A stretch of DNA of 10,479 bases from an uncultured Roseburia sp. (GCA_947652855.1 CANTEO010000073.1:1-10479), one strand, 5' to 3'; counted from the stretch's first letter, positions 1-6,433 are shown. The notes: generated by a model not told the origin, from the letters alone. Numbers and translations are program-made.

Positions 1-133
1 CGGTCAGAGCCGCCCATGCCACCTTCGCGCTGTGATAAAACAGCTCCATCATTAAAAGGCCCGAAAAGCAGCCACTGCATTTCGAGCCATATCTCCACAC
101 GTCCTGATTCTCCATTTGCAGAAGCCCGACGGC

Positions 134-1048
134 CTATGCCATCGAATCCACCGCCATGCCTTTTAAGTCTTCCTCCAGAAGCTTCTCCGCCTCCATAAGC
201 TTCTTCACCTCATCCTCAAGATCCCTGGTGATGTCATCCGAGTCTAAGGCCTGCTCCGTCATGTCCTGGATCCTTTCCCGGGTATGCTCTACAGCGGCCT
301 CAACCTCTTCCTTGTTCTCCTTCGTGGCTTCAATCGCCTCTTCCTTCTCCTCCTTCTTCTCTTCTCTTTCCTCGGCAGCCTCTTTGATCTCCTCTGCCTT
401 CTCGTCAATCTTCTCCTTGGCGTCTTCCTTTAACATCCCTATGATCTCTTTGGAGGCGGCCTCTAGCATCTTCTCCTTCGTGACCTCCGCGTCCACCATG
501 GCATGGCGCTTGAGCCGTTCCATCTTAATGCTGCGGATCGCGCCCGTCTCGCCCTTCATCACTTTCTGGTTCTCTTCCATTTCGCCCTTCCAACGATCCG
601 CCTGCTTATATAGCTCCATGGACTGCTTCTGGTACTCCGTCATTTCCCCCAGATCAGCCAGGCGCTTTCTCTCCTCATCCGTCAGGGACGCATTCGAGCG
701 GTGATTTTTGATGTCATATTCTTTCTGCAGAAGCTCCAGATCTTTCTGCTCCTGGCTGTCGTCCAAAACGCCGTAGTCCTCCTTCGCCTGGCGCATCTGT
801 CCTTTGAGGTCATTCAAAAAGCCGTTGGCCTTGTCATTCTCCTCCATCAGCTTTTCAATATGCGCGCTTTTGCCCTCAATGGAATCGTCTATCTCTTTCT
901 CCATTTTGTGCGTGGACATCACCACCTTCATCGCCTCTTTTTGCCTCTGCTGCTTTTTCATGGCGACCCGTTCTTTTATATCCATCTCCTGCTTTCCAAA
1001 CAGCGTGTTTCCCATAAACAAGGCTTTATCCATCTGCAATGTCTTCAT
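134..1048 (-). CDS. Highly charged coiled-coil protein, function unknown
   Basis: This is a 304-residue protein that I do not recognise by family. It is almost entirely Glu/Lys/Asp/Arg-rich heptad-like helix, with no proline or cysteine that I can find and a single Trp near residue 153. Residues 205-260 are an extreme Lys/Glu stretch that should form a long coiled coil or single alpha-helix. There is no signal peptide or membrane segment, so it should be cytoplasmic. The ATG at 1046-1048 has a purine-rich GAGAGGGG ribosome site about 8 bases upstream, which supports this start. It ends at TAG (134-136). The same strand holds a methyltransferase gene 138 bases upstream, and the flagellin and chemoreceptor genes lie within 4 kb. 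A sigma-28-like -10 box upstream hints at a link to motility, but that is inference. An inert filament-like or scaffold protein is also possible. Confidence 0.75.
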   Translation of the reverse strand: MKTLQMDKALFMGNTLFGKQEMDIKERVAMKKQQRQKEAMKVVMSTHKMEKEIDDSIEGKSAHIEKLMEENDKANGFLNDLKGQMRQAKEDYGVLDDSQEQKDLELLQKEYDIKNHRSNASLTDEERKRLADLGEMTEYQKQSMELYKQADRWKGEMEENQKVMKGETGAIRSIKMERLKRHAMVDAEVTKEKMLEAASKEIIGMLKEDAKEKIDEKAEEIKEAAEEREEKKEEKEEAIEATKENKEEVEAAVEHTRERIQDMTEQALDSDDITRDLEDEVKKLMEAEKLLEEDLKGMAVDSMA

Positions 1049-1137
1049 CTCATGACCCCTCTCTCAAAAAAATTCCCGACTGCCTTACGCATCCCTACTG
1101 GCCTGGCGGCAAAACGTAAGCCGGCTGCTTTTTCTAT

Positions 1138-1145
1138 ATATCGGC
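1138..1145 (-). promoter_or_regulatory. Candidate sigma-28 (SigD/FliA) -10 box
   Basis: On the minus strand this reads GCCGATAT, identical to the -10 consensus of flagellar sigma factor SigD in Bacillus subtilis. It lies about 90 bases upstream of the coiled-coil gene start at 1048. The expected TAAA -35 box 15 bases further upstream is not there, so the promoter is only half supported. Confidence 0.3.
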
Positions 1146-1186
1146 AGCTTCGCCCGCATCTGCAACCTTTTTGCGCTCAAATCCCA

Positions 1187-2143
1187 TTATAATAGCGCCA
1201 ACGGTAAAAACCGCTCCATCACATATGCGGCCATGGGAACCGGTATGGCGTTCCCCGCCTGTTTCCTGGCCTGCGTGTCAGACACCGTAATCTGAAATTC
1301 ATCCGGGAACCCCTGCAGCCGCAGCATCTCCCTTGGAGTCAGCCTGCGCTCTCCGTCCACCAGCAGATAATTATAGCTGGCCTTCGCCCGAAGCGCGCAG
1401 CTATAGGGATAGGAAGAAATGCTGCCTGATTTATTTTCATGCCAAATTGCAGGCGACGTTTTCGCCGTATGCGCCGCCTTGCGGCTTTTCACAATCTCCT
1501 CCGAGGCATAGTGCTTTCGATCCACCTGTTTTTCCAACAGCTCTGCCAGCGACCTCTTTTCCCTGACGTCAAAAGCCCAATCCATAGAAAACGCCTTCTT
1601 TGCCCCAATGATAAGAATCCTCTCGCGTTTCTGCGGCAGGCCAAAATCCAGGGCATTCAGCACCCGACAGTCCACAAAGTAGCCCAATTCCTCCGTCAGC
1701 ACACGCAAAATCGTCTGAAACGTCCTGCCCCCGTCATGGCTTGTCAGGTTCTTCACATTTTCCAGGACAAACGCGGCTGGCCTCTTCTCCTTTAAAATCC
1801 GTGCAATGTCAAAAAAGAGCGTCCCCCTCGTCTCATCCTCAAAGCCCTTCTGCAATCCGCAGATGGAAAACGCCTGACAGGGAAAGCCCGCCAGCAAAAG
1901 GTCAAAATCCGGGATGTCGCCCTCCCTGACCTTGGTGATGTCCCCCACCGGGGCTTCATGGAAATTCGCCTCGTAGCTTTTTGCGGCAAATTTGTCAATA
2001 TCGCTGCTAAATACGCACCGCCCCGTAACGCCCAACGCCGCAAACGCGTCCATGGCCGCATAACGGAATCCGCCGATTCCGCAAAACAGGTCAATGAACC
2101 TGACCTCCTTCTTTTTTTCCGCTCCTTGATTGAACTGTTCCAT
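1187..2143 (-). CDS. DNA (cytosine-5-)-methyltransferase, Dcm-like, orphan
   Basis: This 318-residue enzyme should transfer a methyl group from S-adenosylmethionine to C5 of cytosine in a specific DNA site. All key C5-methyltransferase motifs are visible in order: motif I FIDLFCGIGG (residues 17-25), the catalytic PCQ loop with Cys89, motif VI ENV (128-130), motif VIII QKRER (171-175), motif IX RRLTPREMLRLQGFP (266-280) and motif X QAGNAIPVPM (295-304). The target-recognition region is short, roughly residues 190-262. I chose the ATG at 2141-2143 because AAGGA sits 8 bases upstream and motif I then falls at the usual distance from the N terminus. An in-frame extension to 2254 or 2260 is open and has a GGCGGAG site, but its codons look non-coding. 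No restriction endonuclease or Vsr gene is adjacent, so it is solitary within the window. The recognition sequence cannot be read from the protein. Confidence 0.93.
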   Translation of the reverse strand: MEQFNQGAEKKKEVRFIDLFCGIGGFRYAAMDAFAALGVTGRCVFSSDIDKFAAKSYEANFHEAPVGDITKVREGDIPDFDLLLAGFPCQAFSICGLQKGFEDETRGTLFFDIARILKEKRPAAFVLENVKNLTSHDGGRTFQTILRVLTEELGYFVDCRVLNALDFGLPQKRERILIIGAKKAFSMDWAFDVREKRSLAELLEKQVDRKHYASEEIVKSRKAAHTAKTSPAIWHENKSGSISSYPYSCALRAKASYNYLLVDGERRLTPREMLRLQGFPDEFQITVSDTQARKQAGNAIPVPMAAYVMERFLPLALL

Positions 2144-2306
2144 ACTGTCTATCCTTACGTCAAAACTGCTTCGAATCATTTCCGCCGCATGGCTGCCCCA
2201 TCGACAAAAAACAGCGCTATCTGGATCACAGGATTTGGATAGCGCCGCGCTCATATGCATACTCCGCCTTTACCGTTCGCCCAACGGAAGGCAAGCCCTG
2301 CATAAG
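2144..2306 (-). other. Spacer with imperfect hairpin upstream of the methyltransferase
   Basis: This 163-base gap separates the methyltransferase from the unknown gene upstream. An imperfect hairpin spans 2266-2292: a perfect CCGTT/AACGG core at 2273-2277 and 2283-2287, extended by GCCTT pairing with bulges. It has no following T run on the minus strand, so it is not an intrinsic terminator. Its downstream arm abuts a GGCGGAG motif that would serve the alternative starts at 2254 or 2260. No clear promoter was found. Confidence 0.35.
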
Positions 2307-2825
2307 CTACATAATTTCTTTAATTTTTCCCTCTTCTTCGGAATAGATATAGTAATTCCCTTTTTCCGAGATAAACGGCGTCAACTGCCTTGTCTGGCTG
2401 TTCCTGATGTACACGACGTTCGTAGGGATCAGCTCCATCAAGGTATATTCCTCATCAATGTCCGCAATCCACCGGAACAGCTTATTCTCCTTCGACCCGG
2501 AGTAGACCAGATCCAGGCCCTGCTCTGAATTCTCTACGTTAAAGAACACCTTATGCGAAAGGACTCTCTCCTTAAACACCGCCTTCGTGACGTAGGTTGT
2601 AAACTCATCCTCCAAAAGCTTCTCAAAGGACTCTAACGTAAGGCATTCGCCGGTTTTCTCCAGCTTAATCTTATCTCCTCTTTGTATCCTCTCTTTCAAG
2701 GTCACCAGTAAGGAAACCACCATATTCAGGGTTCCCCTGCTCCCGTATCCGGCATATTCGGTCAGCTCATCCAGCAAAGCGTGATCCAGCGTATCTGTCC
2801 GGGCAGCTTTTTCATATACGTCCAT
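2307..2825 (-). CDS. Conserved-looking hypothetical protein, 172 aa
   Basis: I do not recognise this protein. It is a soluble, mixed alpha/beta 172-residue chain that starts MDVYEKAARTDTLD. The N-terminal third looks helical (residues 1-50, with a hydrophobic MVVSLLVTL helix). The rest alternates short beta-like segments such as HKVFFNV and NYYIYSEEEGKIKEI, suggesting a small compact domain. No signal peptide, membrane segment or metal-binding Cys/His cluster is visible. The ATG at 2823-2825 is chosen because GGAGG stands 8 bases upstream; a TTG at 2838-2840 in the same frame overlaps that ribosome site and is rejected. It is transcribed divergently from flagellin, from its own candidate promoter, and lies 163 bases upstream of the methyltransferase on the same strand, so the two could be co-transcribed. 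A motility role is suggested only by position. Confidence 0.8.
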   Translation of the reverse strand: MDVYEKAARTDTLDHALLDELTEYAGYGSRGTLNMVVSLLVTLKERIQRGDKIKLEKTGECLTLESFEKLLEDEFTTYVTKAVFKERVLSHKVFFNVENSEQGLDLVYSGSKENKLFRWIADIDEEYTLMELIPTNVVYIRNSQTRQLTPFISEKGNYYIYSEEEGKIKEIM

Positions 2826-2853
2826 ATGCGACACCTCCAAATATTTATTAGTT

Positions 2854-2882
2854 ATTGTAACACTTTTGCCAGGATGCGTCCA
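2854..2882 (-). promoter_or_regulatory. Candidate sigma-A promoter of the 172-aa gene
   Basis: On the minus strand, -35 TGGACG (2877-2882), a 17-base spacer and -10 TACAAT (2854-2859). The -10 is preceded by TGT, giving an extended -10. It reads leftward into the start at 2825. Confidence 0.5.
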
Positions 2883-2946
2883 GACAGAATCCTCATAATC
2901 CCGGTTTTCGCAAAACGATCCCCTTACACAAATTCCAGAAAACGCC

Positions 2947-2975
2947 TTGAGAAGCGCCCCGCAGTATGTTATATT
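2947..2975 (+). promoter_or_regulatory. Sigma-A promoter of the flagellin gene
   Basis: -35 TTGAGA (2947-2952), an exact 17-base spacer and -10 TATATT (2970-2975) preceded by TGT, an extended -10. Transcription should start near 2982, leaving a leader of about 38 bases. I see no TAAA...CCGATA flagellar sigma-28 motif in the 2826-3019 spacer. Confidence 0.65.
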
Positions 2976-2980
2976 GGAAA

Positions 2981-3012
2981 TGGAACTTTTTGTAAATTCC
3001 AGGAAAGGAGGA
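2981..3012 (+). promoter_or_regulatory. Flagellin mRNA leader hairpin next to the ribosome site
   Basis: A small stem TGGAA (2981-2985) / TTCCA (2997-3001) with an 11-base loop is followed directly by GGAAAGGAGG, the flagellin ribosome binding site. Two AGGA cores lie here, one overlapping the Shine-Dalgarno. This resembles the layout of CsrA-controlled flagellin leaders such as Bacillus hag, but the stem is short and the match is an inference only. Confidence 0.25.
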
Positions 3013-3019
3013 CCTACTT

Positions 3020-3799
3020 ATGAGTATATCTTCTATATCGAACCAAACGAATCGAAACTTATACCGCAATTATCAGTCGCTTTCCTCCGGAAAGCGCATC
3101 AACAAAGCCGCGGACGACGCCGCAGGGCTTGCCATTGCGCAAAAGCTGAAAAGCCAGTCCAACGGCTTTGACGTCGGCGGACGCAACGCGGCGACCTCAC
3201 AGGATATGTTAAAAGTGGCGGACGGCGCGCTTGACTCCATCACCGACAGCTTACAGCGCATCCGGGACTTAAGCCTTCAGGCATCCAATTTCATTTACAC
3301 AGATTCGGACCGCGGCGCGATTCAGGCAGAGATTGACCAGTTAAAGCAGTCCATTTCAGACACTGCCTCCCGGACGCAGTTCAACGCCAAAAACATTTTG
3401 GACGGCTCCATGGGCAGCTCCCATGTCGCGTCCGGAGCGGACGGCAGCGGCATGGACATCCAGATGCCCAACACGGCCTTACAGGCGCTTGGCATCGAAG
3501 ATTTTGACGTGACTTCCGGCGACTTTGACATATCTGCCATTGACGACGCATTAAATAAGGTAAGCTCCGCGAGAAGCAGCATGGGCGCCTCGTCCAACCG
3601 TCTGGATTCCGTCATGGCCTACAACGCCAACGCATCCTACAATCTGACGGCGTCCAGGAGCAAGCTGGAGGATCAGGATTACGCAAAAGGCGTTTCCGAA
3701 TTAAAAAAGAATCAGCTTCTGGAGACGTTCCAGAAAATGATGCAGAGAAAACGAGTGGAAAACGAGAACGGGCGCGTGCTTCAGCTTTTTAGAGCTTAA
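3020..3799 (+). CDS. Short, divergent flagellin (D0/D1 only)
   Basis: This is a 259-residue flagellin-family protein, the subunit type that is exported through the flagellar apparatus and polymerises into the filament. The N-terminal flagellin domain is clear at residues 15-135, including LSSGKRINKAADDAAGLAIA and a DRGAIQAEIDQLK segment. The C-terminal domain spans about 170-259. The variable D2/D3 region is almost absent (about residues 130-170), so it is near the minimum flagellin size. The last 30 residues keep the pattern KNQLL...VLQLFR, but the usual Ala/Gln-rich helix is replaced by a strongly charged stretch (QKMMQRKRVENENGR). That suggests a minor filament protein or a paralogue rather than the main flagellin. 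The ATG at 3020 follows a strong AAAGGAGG site. The gene is monocistronic, bounded by its own promoter and a strong terminator. Confidence 0.92.
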   Translation: MSISSISNQTNRNLYRNYQSLSSGKRINKAADDAAGLAIAQKLKSQSNGFDVGGRNAATSQDMLKVADGALDSITDSLQRIRDLSLQASNFIYTDSDRGAIQAEIDQLKQSISDTASRTQFNAKNILDGSMGSSHVASGADGSGMDIQMPNTALQALGIEDFDVTSGDFDISAIDDALNKVSSARSSMGASSNRLDSVMAYNANASYNLTASRSKLEDQDYAKGVSELKKNQLLETFQKMMQRKRVENENGRVLQLFRA

Positions 3800-3803
3800 C
3801 GCA

Positions 3804-3842
3804 GAACAGGCATTCCAAACACATTGGAATGCCTGTTCTTTT
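3804..3842 (+). terminator. Strong intrinsic terminator after flagellin
   Basis: A perfect 15-base-pair stem, GAACAGGCATTCCAA (3804-3818) with its complement (3824-3838), a 5-base loop ACACA and then TTTT. It lies 5 bases after the flagellin stop and 8 bases before the end of the convergent chemoreceptor gene. The left flank is not A-rich, so it mainly serves the plus strand. Confidence 0.92.
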
Positions 3843-3849
3843 ATGTAGG

Positions 3850-5217
3850 TCAGCTCTGCTGTGAAAGGCTTAAGATCATCTCCAAATCAGCCATCAGTTC
3901 TCTGGAATAAATCTCCGCCTGATTATAGATATGCTCCGCTTCTGCATAATCTTCCTTCTTTAACGCCTGTATGGCCTCCGCGCCAAACCGATGGAACCGC
4001 TCATGCTTGCTGCCCAGCGCATCCCACACCGGACGGACCGCCGCTATGTCCGGCGTTAAGGAATGATAAAAATGCCCAAATCCACATTTGCCGGCATCCA
4101 GCTGCAGCGGTATGACGCTCCGGCCCTTCACCATATTTTTCAGGTTGCGCAGCCAGGATTGATGCGCAGAAATGGCATTCTGCACATATTTCGCAAATTC
4201 CTTGCCCTCCAAATGAAAGAACGGGTCGACTGTCATCCCACCCATCTGCTTGACCGTTTCATCCAACGTCTTCTCAATATCCACTACAGGCTCTGTCGCC
4301 GTCCTCAATTCCTGGCTGACATTCTGCATAAATTCCGTGCAGTCAACCAGCTGATTCTCCATCTCCGTCATGGAGCTGCTGATTTCCTCGCTTAAGGCGG
4401 CGATGGAGCGGATGGATTCATTGACGCTGGACACGCTGGACTGATTCGCGCTGTTTAGCTCCCATACGTTTCCGATTTTGCCCGTCATGGTGTCAAGCGC
4501 GCCAATCGTGCCGGTGACGCTCTTCACGCTCTGCTGCGACGCCTCCTTAATCTCTGTGACAAACCCGCTCATGCTCCCGGTCAGCTTCTGCGTCTCCACC
4601 GCAAGCTCACGAATCTCATTCGCCACGACCGCGAACCCTTTTCCCGCCTCTCCGGCCCTGGCCGCCTCGATCGCCGCATTCAAAGCCAAAAGGTTCGTCT
4701 GAAGGGAAATTGTGTCAATCCCCGCAATCACCTCGTTCATCCGGTTAATGATGTCAAACAGATGATCCATATCCTTTTGCATCTCACGCGAGCTGTTTAT
4801 CGTCTCCCCGGAAAGCGAGCGGATGTCCGTCAGCTCATCCTGGCACTCCTCAATCTTACGGTAGACGTCCTCCGATGCAGAAGCCACGTCCACGATCGTG
4901 TTCGCCAAAGCCTCATGCTGGCTGTGCTGCCCTTCCGCATAGCCGGCATCTCTGGCCCCGCTCCCAAAAATCGCCTCTGCCGCTTTTGTCACCACGCGTG
5001 AGATATCGTCAATCTTTTCTGTCTCATGCTGCATGGTAAGGTCAAGGGAGCTGATCTGCATGACAGCCTTGATATTTTTCTCAAACACTTCCGCAAACTG
5101 CCTTCTTGCCCGCCTTAGCCGCTGATACATCTCTTTTGCTTCCGGCGCTTTCGAATAGTCATATTCCTGCAGCTCCGATAACGCCCGAAACATCGTTGAC
5201 TTTTTTCCAATCTTCAT
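3850..5217 (-). CDS. Soluble methyl-accepting chemotaxis protein with CZB zinc-binding domain
   Basis: This is a 455-residue cytoplasmic chemoreceptor without any membrane segment or periplasmic sensor. It should relay a signal to CheA/CheW and so to the flagellar motor. The N-terminal region (1-110) is helical. The MCP signalling hairpin is unmistakable at about residues 162-205, including SLQTNLLALNAAIEAARAGE and GKGFAVVANEIRELA. The C-terminal region (about 345-450) matches the chemoreceptor zinc-binding (CZB) domain of TlpD and DgcZ: HQSW with His352, a CGFGHFYHS motif with Cys378, and an HxxxH pair (His405, His409), consistent with a 3His/1Cys zinc site. In known CZB proteins this site senses zinc or oxidants such as hypochlorite; the ligand here is inferred. 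The ATG at 5215-5217 has AAAGGGG 8 bases upstream. It is convergent with flagellin and has its own promoter. Confidence 0.94.
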   Translation of the reverse strand: MKIGKKSTMFRALSELQEYDYSKAPEAKEMYQRLRRARRQFAEVFEKNIKAVMQISSLDLTMQHETEKIDDISRVVTKAAEAIFGSGARDAGYAEGQHSQHEALANTIVDVASASEDVYRKIEECQDELTDIRSLSGETINSSREMQKDMDHLFDIINRMNEVIAGIDTISLQTNLLALNAAIEAARAGEAGKGFAVVANEIRELAVETQKLTGSMSGFVTEIKEASQQSVKSVTGTIGALDTMTGKIGNVWELNSANQSSVSSVNESIRSIAALSEEISSSMTEMENQLVDCTEFMQNVSQELRTATEPVVDIEKTLDETVKQMGGMTVDPFFHLEGKEFAKYVQNAISAHQSWLRNLKNMVKGRSVIPLQLDAGKCGFGHFYHSLTPDIAAVRPVWDALGSKHERFHRFGAEAIQALKKEDYAEAEHIYNQAEIYSRELMADLEMILSLSQQS

Positions 5218-5231
5218 AGGATACCCCTTTT

Positions 5232-5268
5232 TCTTCTATCATATACTCTCATATACTCTTCTATCATA
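5232..5268 (-). repeat. Nested short direct repeats in the chemoreceptor leader
   Basis: On the plus strand, CATATACTCT occurs twice in perfect tandem (5240-5249, 5250-5259). TCTTCTATCATA also occurs twice (5232-5243, 5257-5268), sharing bases with the tandem pair. The right copy contains the -10 box of the chemoreceptor promoter; the left copy lies in the 5' leader. It could be a small slippage duplication. Confidence 0.7.
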
Positions 5269-5291
5269 AAAAATTTTGTCCTTTTTTGCAA
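5263..5291 (-). promoter_or_regulatory. Sigma-A promoter of the chemoreceptor gene
   Basis: On the minus strand, -35 TTGCAA (5286-5291), an exact 17-base spacer and -10 TATGAT (5263-5268). It lies about 46 bases upstream of the start at 5217. Confidence 0.6.
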
Positions 5292-5406
5292 CCTTTTTTA
5301 TAAAGTTTGTACATTCCTTTCGAATCTCTCAATTACGGAATAATAAAGGCATGCCAAACCTTATGGAGCCGCGCCGCGCAGGCCCTTGGCCCTGCGCAAA
5401 AAACAT
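5292..5406. other. Spacer between divergent chemoreceptor and rpmG promoters
   Basis: No gene was found here. The stretch is AT-rich at its left end and GC-rich near 5370-5397. A 7-base-pair GCGCAGG/CCTGCGC hairpin at 5376-5397 is followed by AAAAAA rather than T residues, so it is not an intrinsic terminator for either strand. Confidence 0.5.
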
Positions 5407-5435
5407 TTGACGGCCAGTCAAGTTTATGTTATGAT
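5407..5435 (+). promoter_or_regulatory. Sigma-A promoter of the rpmG-secE-nusG-rplK-rplA operon
   Basis: -35 TTGACG (5407-5412), an exact 17-base spacer and -10 TATGAT (5430-5435) preceded by TGT. It should start RNA near 5442, leaving a leader of about 78 bases that includes a weak TGCC/GGCA hairpin (about 5466-5486). Confidence 0.8.
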
Positions 5436-5519
5436 AGAACAGCTTGGAAGTAAGTCTTTTTTTTATGCCTAAATTTATTTTTGGCATGAAAACACAATGA
5501 ATGTATGGAGGTGGAAGTT

Positions 5520-5669
5520 GTGCGCACGAAAATTACATTAGCATGCACAGAATGCAAGCAGCGTAATTACAACACAAAAAAGGACAAGAAGACCCATCCG
5601 GAACGAATGGAACTGAGGAAGTATTGCAAATTCTGCAGACGGCATACTTTACACAAAGAAACCAAATAA
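5520..5669 (+). CDS. rpmG: 50S ribosomal protein L33
   Basis: This 49-residue protein is a component of the large ribosomal subunit near the E site. The translation MRTKITLACTECKQRNYNT... is typical L33. The four cysteines at positions 9, 12, 36 and 39 form two CxxC pairs, so this is the zinc-binding form of L33. The start is GTG at 5520-5522, 8 bases after a GGAGG ribosome site; no in-frame ATG fits. It is first in an operon with secE (25-base gap) and nusG. In many bacteria a tRNA-Trp gene lies between rpmG and secE, but there is no room for one here. Confidence 0.95.
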   Translation: MRTKITLACTECKQRNYNTKKDKKTHPERMELRKYCKFCRRHTLHKETK

Positions 5670-5694
5670 TCCGACAGGGCAAAGGAGTGAAATT

Positions 5695-5904
5695 ATGGCA
5701 GATAACGCGAAAGTGGAAAATGCTCCTAAGACGAGCTGGCTCGAAGGCTTAAAAGCCGAATTCGGCAAAATCATCTGGCCGGCGAAAGAGCAGCTTGCCA
5801 AACAGACGGCGGCTGTCATCGTTGTATCCGTCGTAGTCGGCTTAATGATCACGATATTGGATACATTTATTCAATACGGCATTGATTTCCTGGTAAATTT
5901 ATAG
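5695..5904 (+). CDS. secE: Preprotein translocase subunit SecE
   Basis: This 69-residue protein is the small stabilising subunit of the SecYEG protein-export channel in the cytoplasmic membrane. A cytoplasmic amphipathic segment comes first (residues 14-34, with FGKIIWPAKEQL, the conserved WP signature of SecE). A single transmembrane helix follows, at about 38-60 (TAAVIVVSVVVGLMITILDTF). The length fits the single-helix form usual outside the Proteobacteria. The ATG at 5695 follows an AAAGGAG site. It is 10 bases upstream of nusG, the standard pairing. Confidence 0.96.
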   Translation: MADNAKVENAPKTSWLEGLKAEFGKIIWPAKEQLAKQTAAVIVVSVVVGLMITILDTFIQYGIDFLVNL

Positions 5905-5914
5905 GAGGCGTTTT

Positions 5915-6433
5915 ATGGCGGAAGCACACTGGTATGTTGTTCATACGTATTCGGGATATGAGAATAAAGTGAAGGCGAACATTGACAAAACAATTGAAAA
6001 CCGGCATCTGGAAGATCAAATCCTTGAGGTGAGGGTTCCGATGCAGGATGTTTTTGAGATGAAGAACGGCGCAAAAAAACAAGTTTCCAAAAAAATGTTT
6101 CCAGGGTATGTGCTGATCAATATGGTCATGAACGACGATACCTGGTATGTCGTCAGGAACACGCGGGGCGTGACGGGATTCGTCGGGCCAGGGTCAAAGC
6201 CCGTGCCATTGACTGACGAAGAGATGATGCCCCTTGGAATCAAGCAGGAGCGCATTGTGGTTGATTTTGAGGAGGGCGACACCATCGTCGTGACTGGCGG
6301 CGTCTGGAAGGACACCATTGGCGTCATCCAGACAATGAACCATGGAAAGCAGATCGTCACCATCAATGTAGAGTTATTCGGCCGCGAGACTCCGGTAGAG
6401 ATCAGTTTCGCAGAAGTGAAGAGAATGTATTAA
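5915..6433 (+). CDS. nusG: Transcription termination/antitermination factor NusG
   Basis: This 172-residue NusG binds RNA polymerase, tunes pausing and termination, and can couple transcription to translation. The N-terminal NGN domain starts HWYVVHTYSGYENKVKANI and holds MFPGYVLI (about 61-68) and WYVVRNTRGVTGFVG (77-91). The C-terminal KOW domain spans about 118-172, beginning FEEGDTIVV with a GVWKDTIGVI loop. The length is normal and no domain is missing. The ATG follows AGGAGG by 7 bases. It lies 15 bases before rplK and is surely co-transcribed with secE and the ribosomal genes. Confidence 0.97.
   Translation: MAEAHWYVVHTYSGYENKVKANIDKTIENRHLEDQILEVRVPMQDVFEMKNGAKKQVSKKMFPGYVLINMVMNDDTWYVVRNTRGVTGFVGPGSKPVPLTDEEMMPLGIKQERIVVDFEEGDTIVVTGGVWKDTIGVIQTMNHGKQIVTINVELFGRETPVEISFAEVKRMY

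Noticed and set aside
156..704. Long Ser/Phe-rich open frames on the plus strand opposite the coiled-coil gene
   Set aside because: They are antisense shadows of Glu/Lys-rich codons (GAG/AAG read backwards give CTC/CTT) and have no ribosome site.
2860..2880. Sigma-54-like TGGCA element upstream of the 172-aa gene
   Set aside because: The -12 element reads TTAC rather than TTGC, so the essential GC pair is missing.
5376..5397. GC-rich hairpin GCGCAGG/CCTGCGC as a terminator
   Set aside because: It is followed by A residues on the plus strand and has no T run on the minus strand, so it does not fit an intrinsic terminator.
5670..5694. tRNA-Trp gene expected between rpmG and secE
   Set aside because: The gap is only 25 bases, too short for any tRNA.
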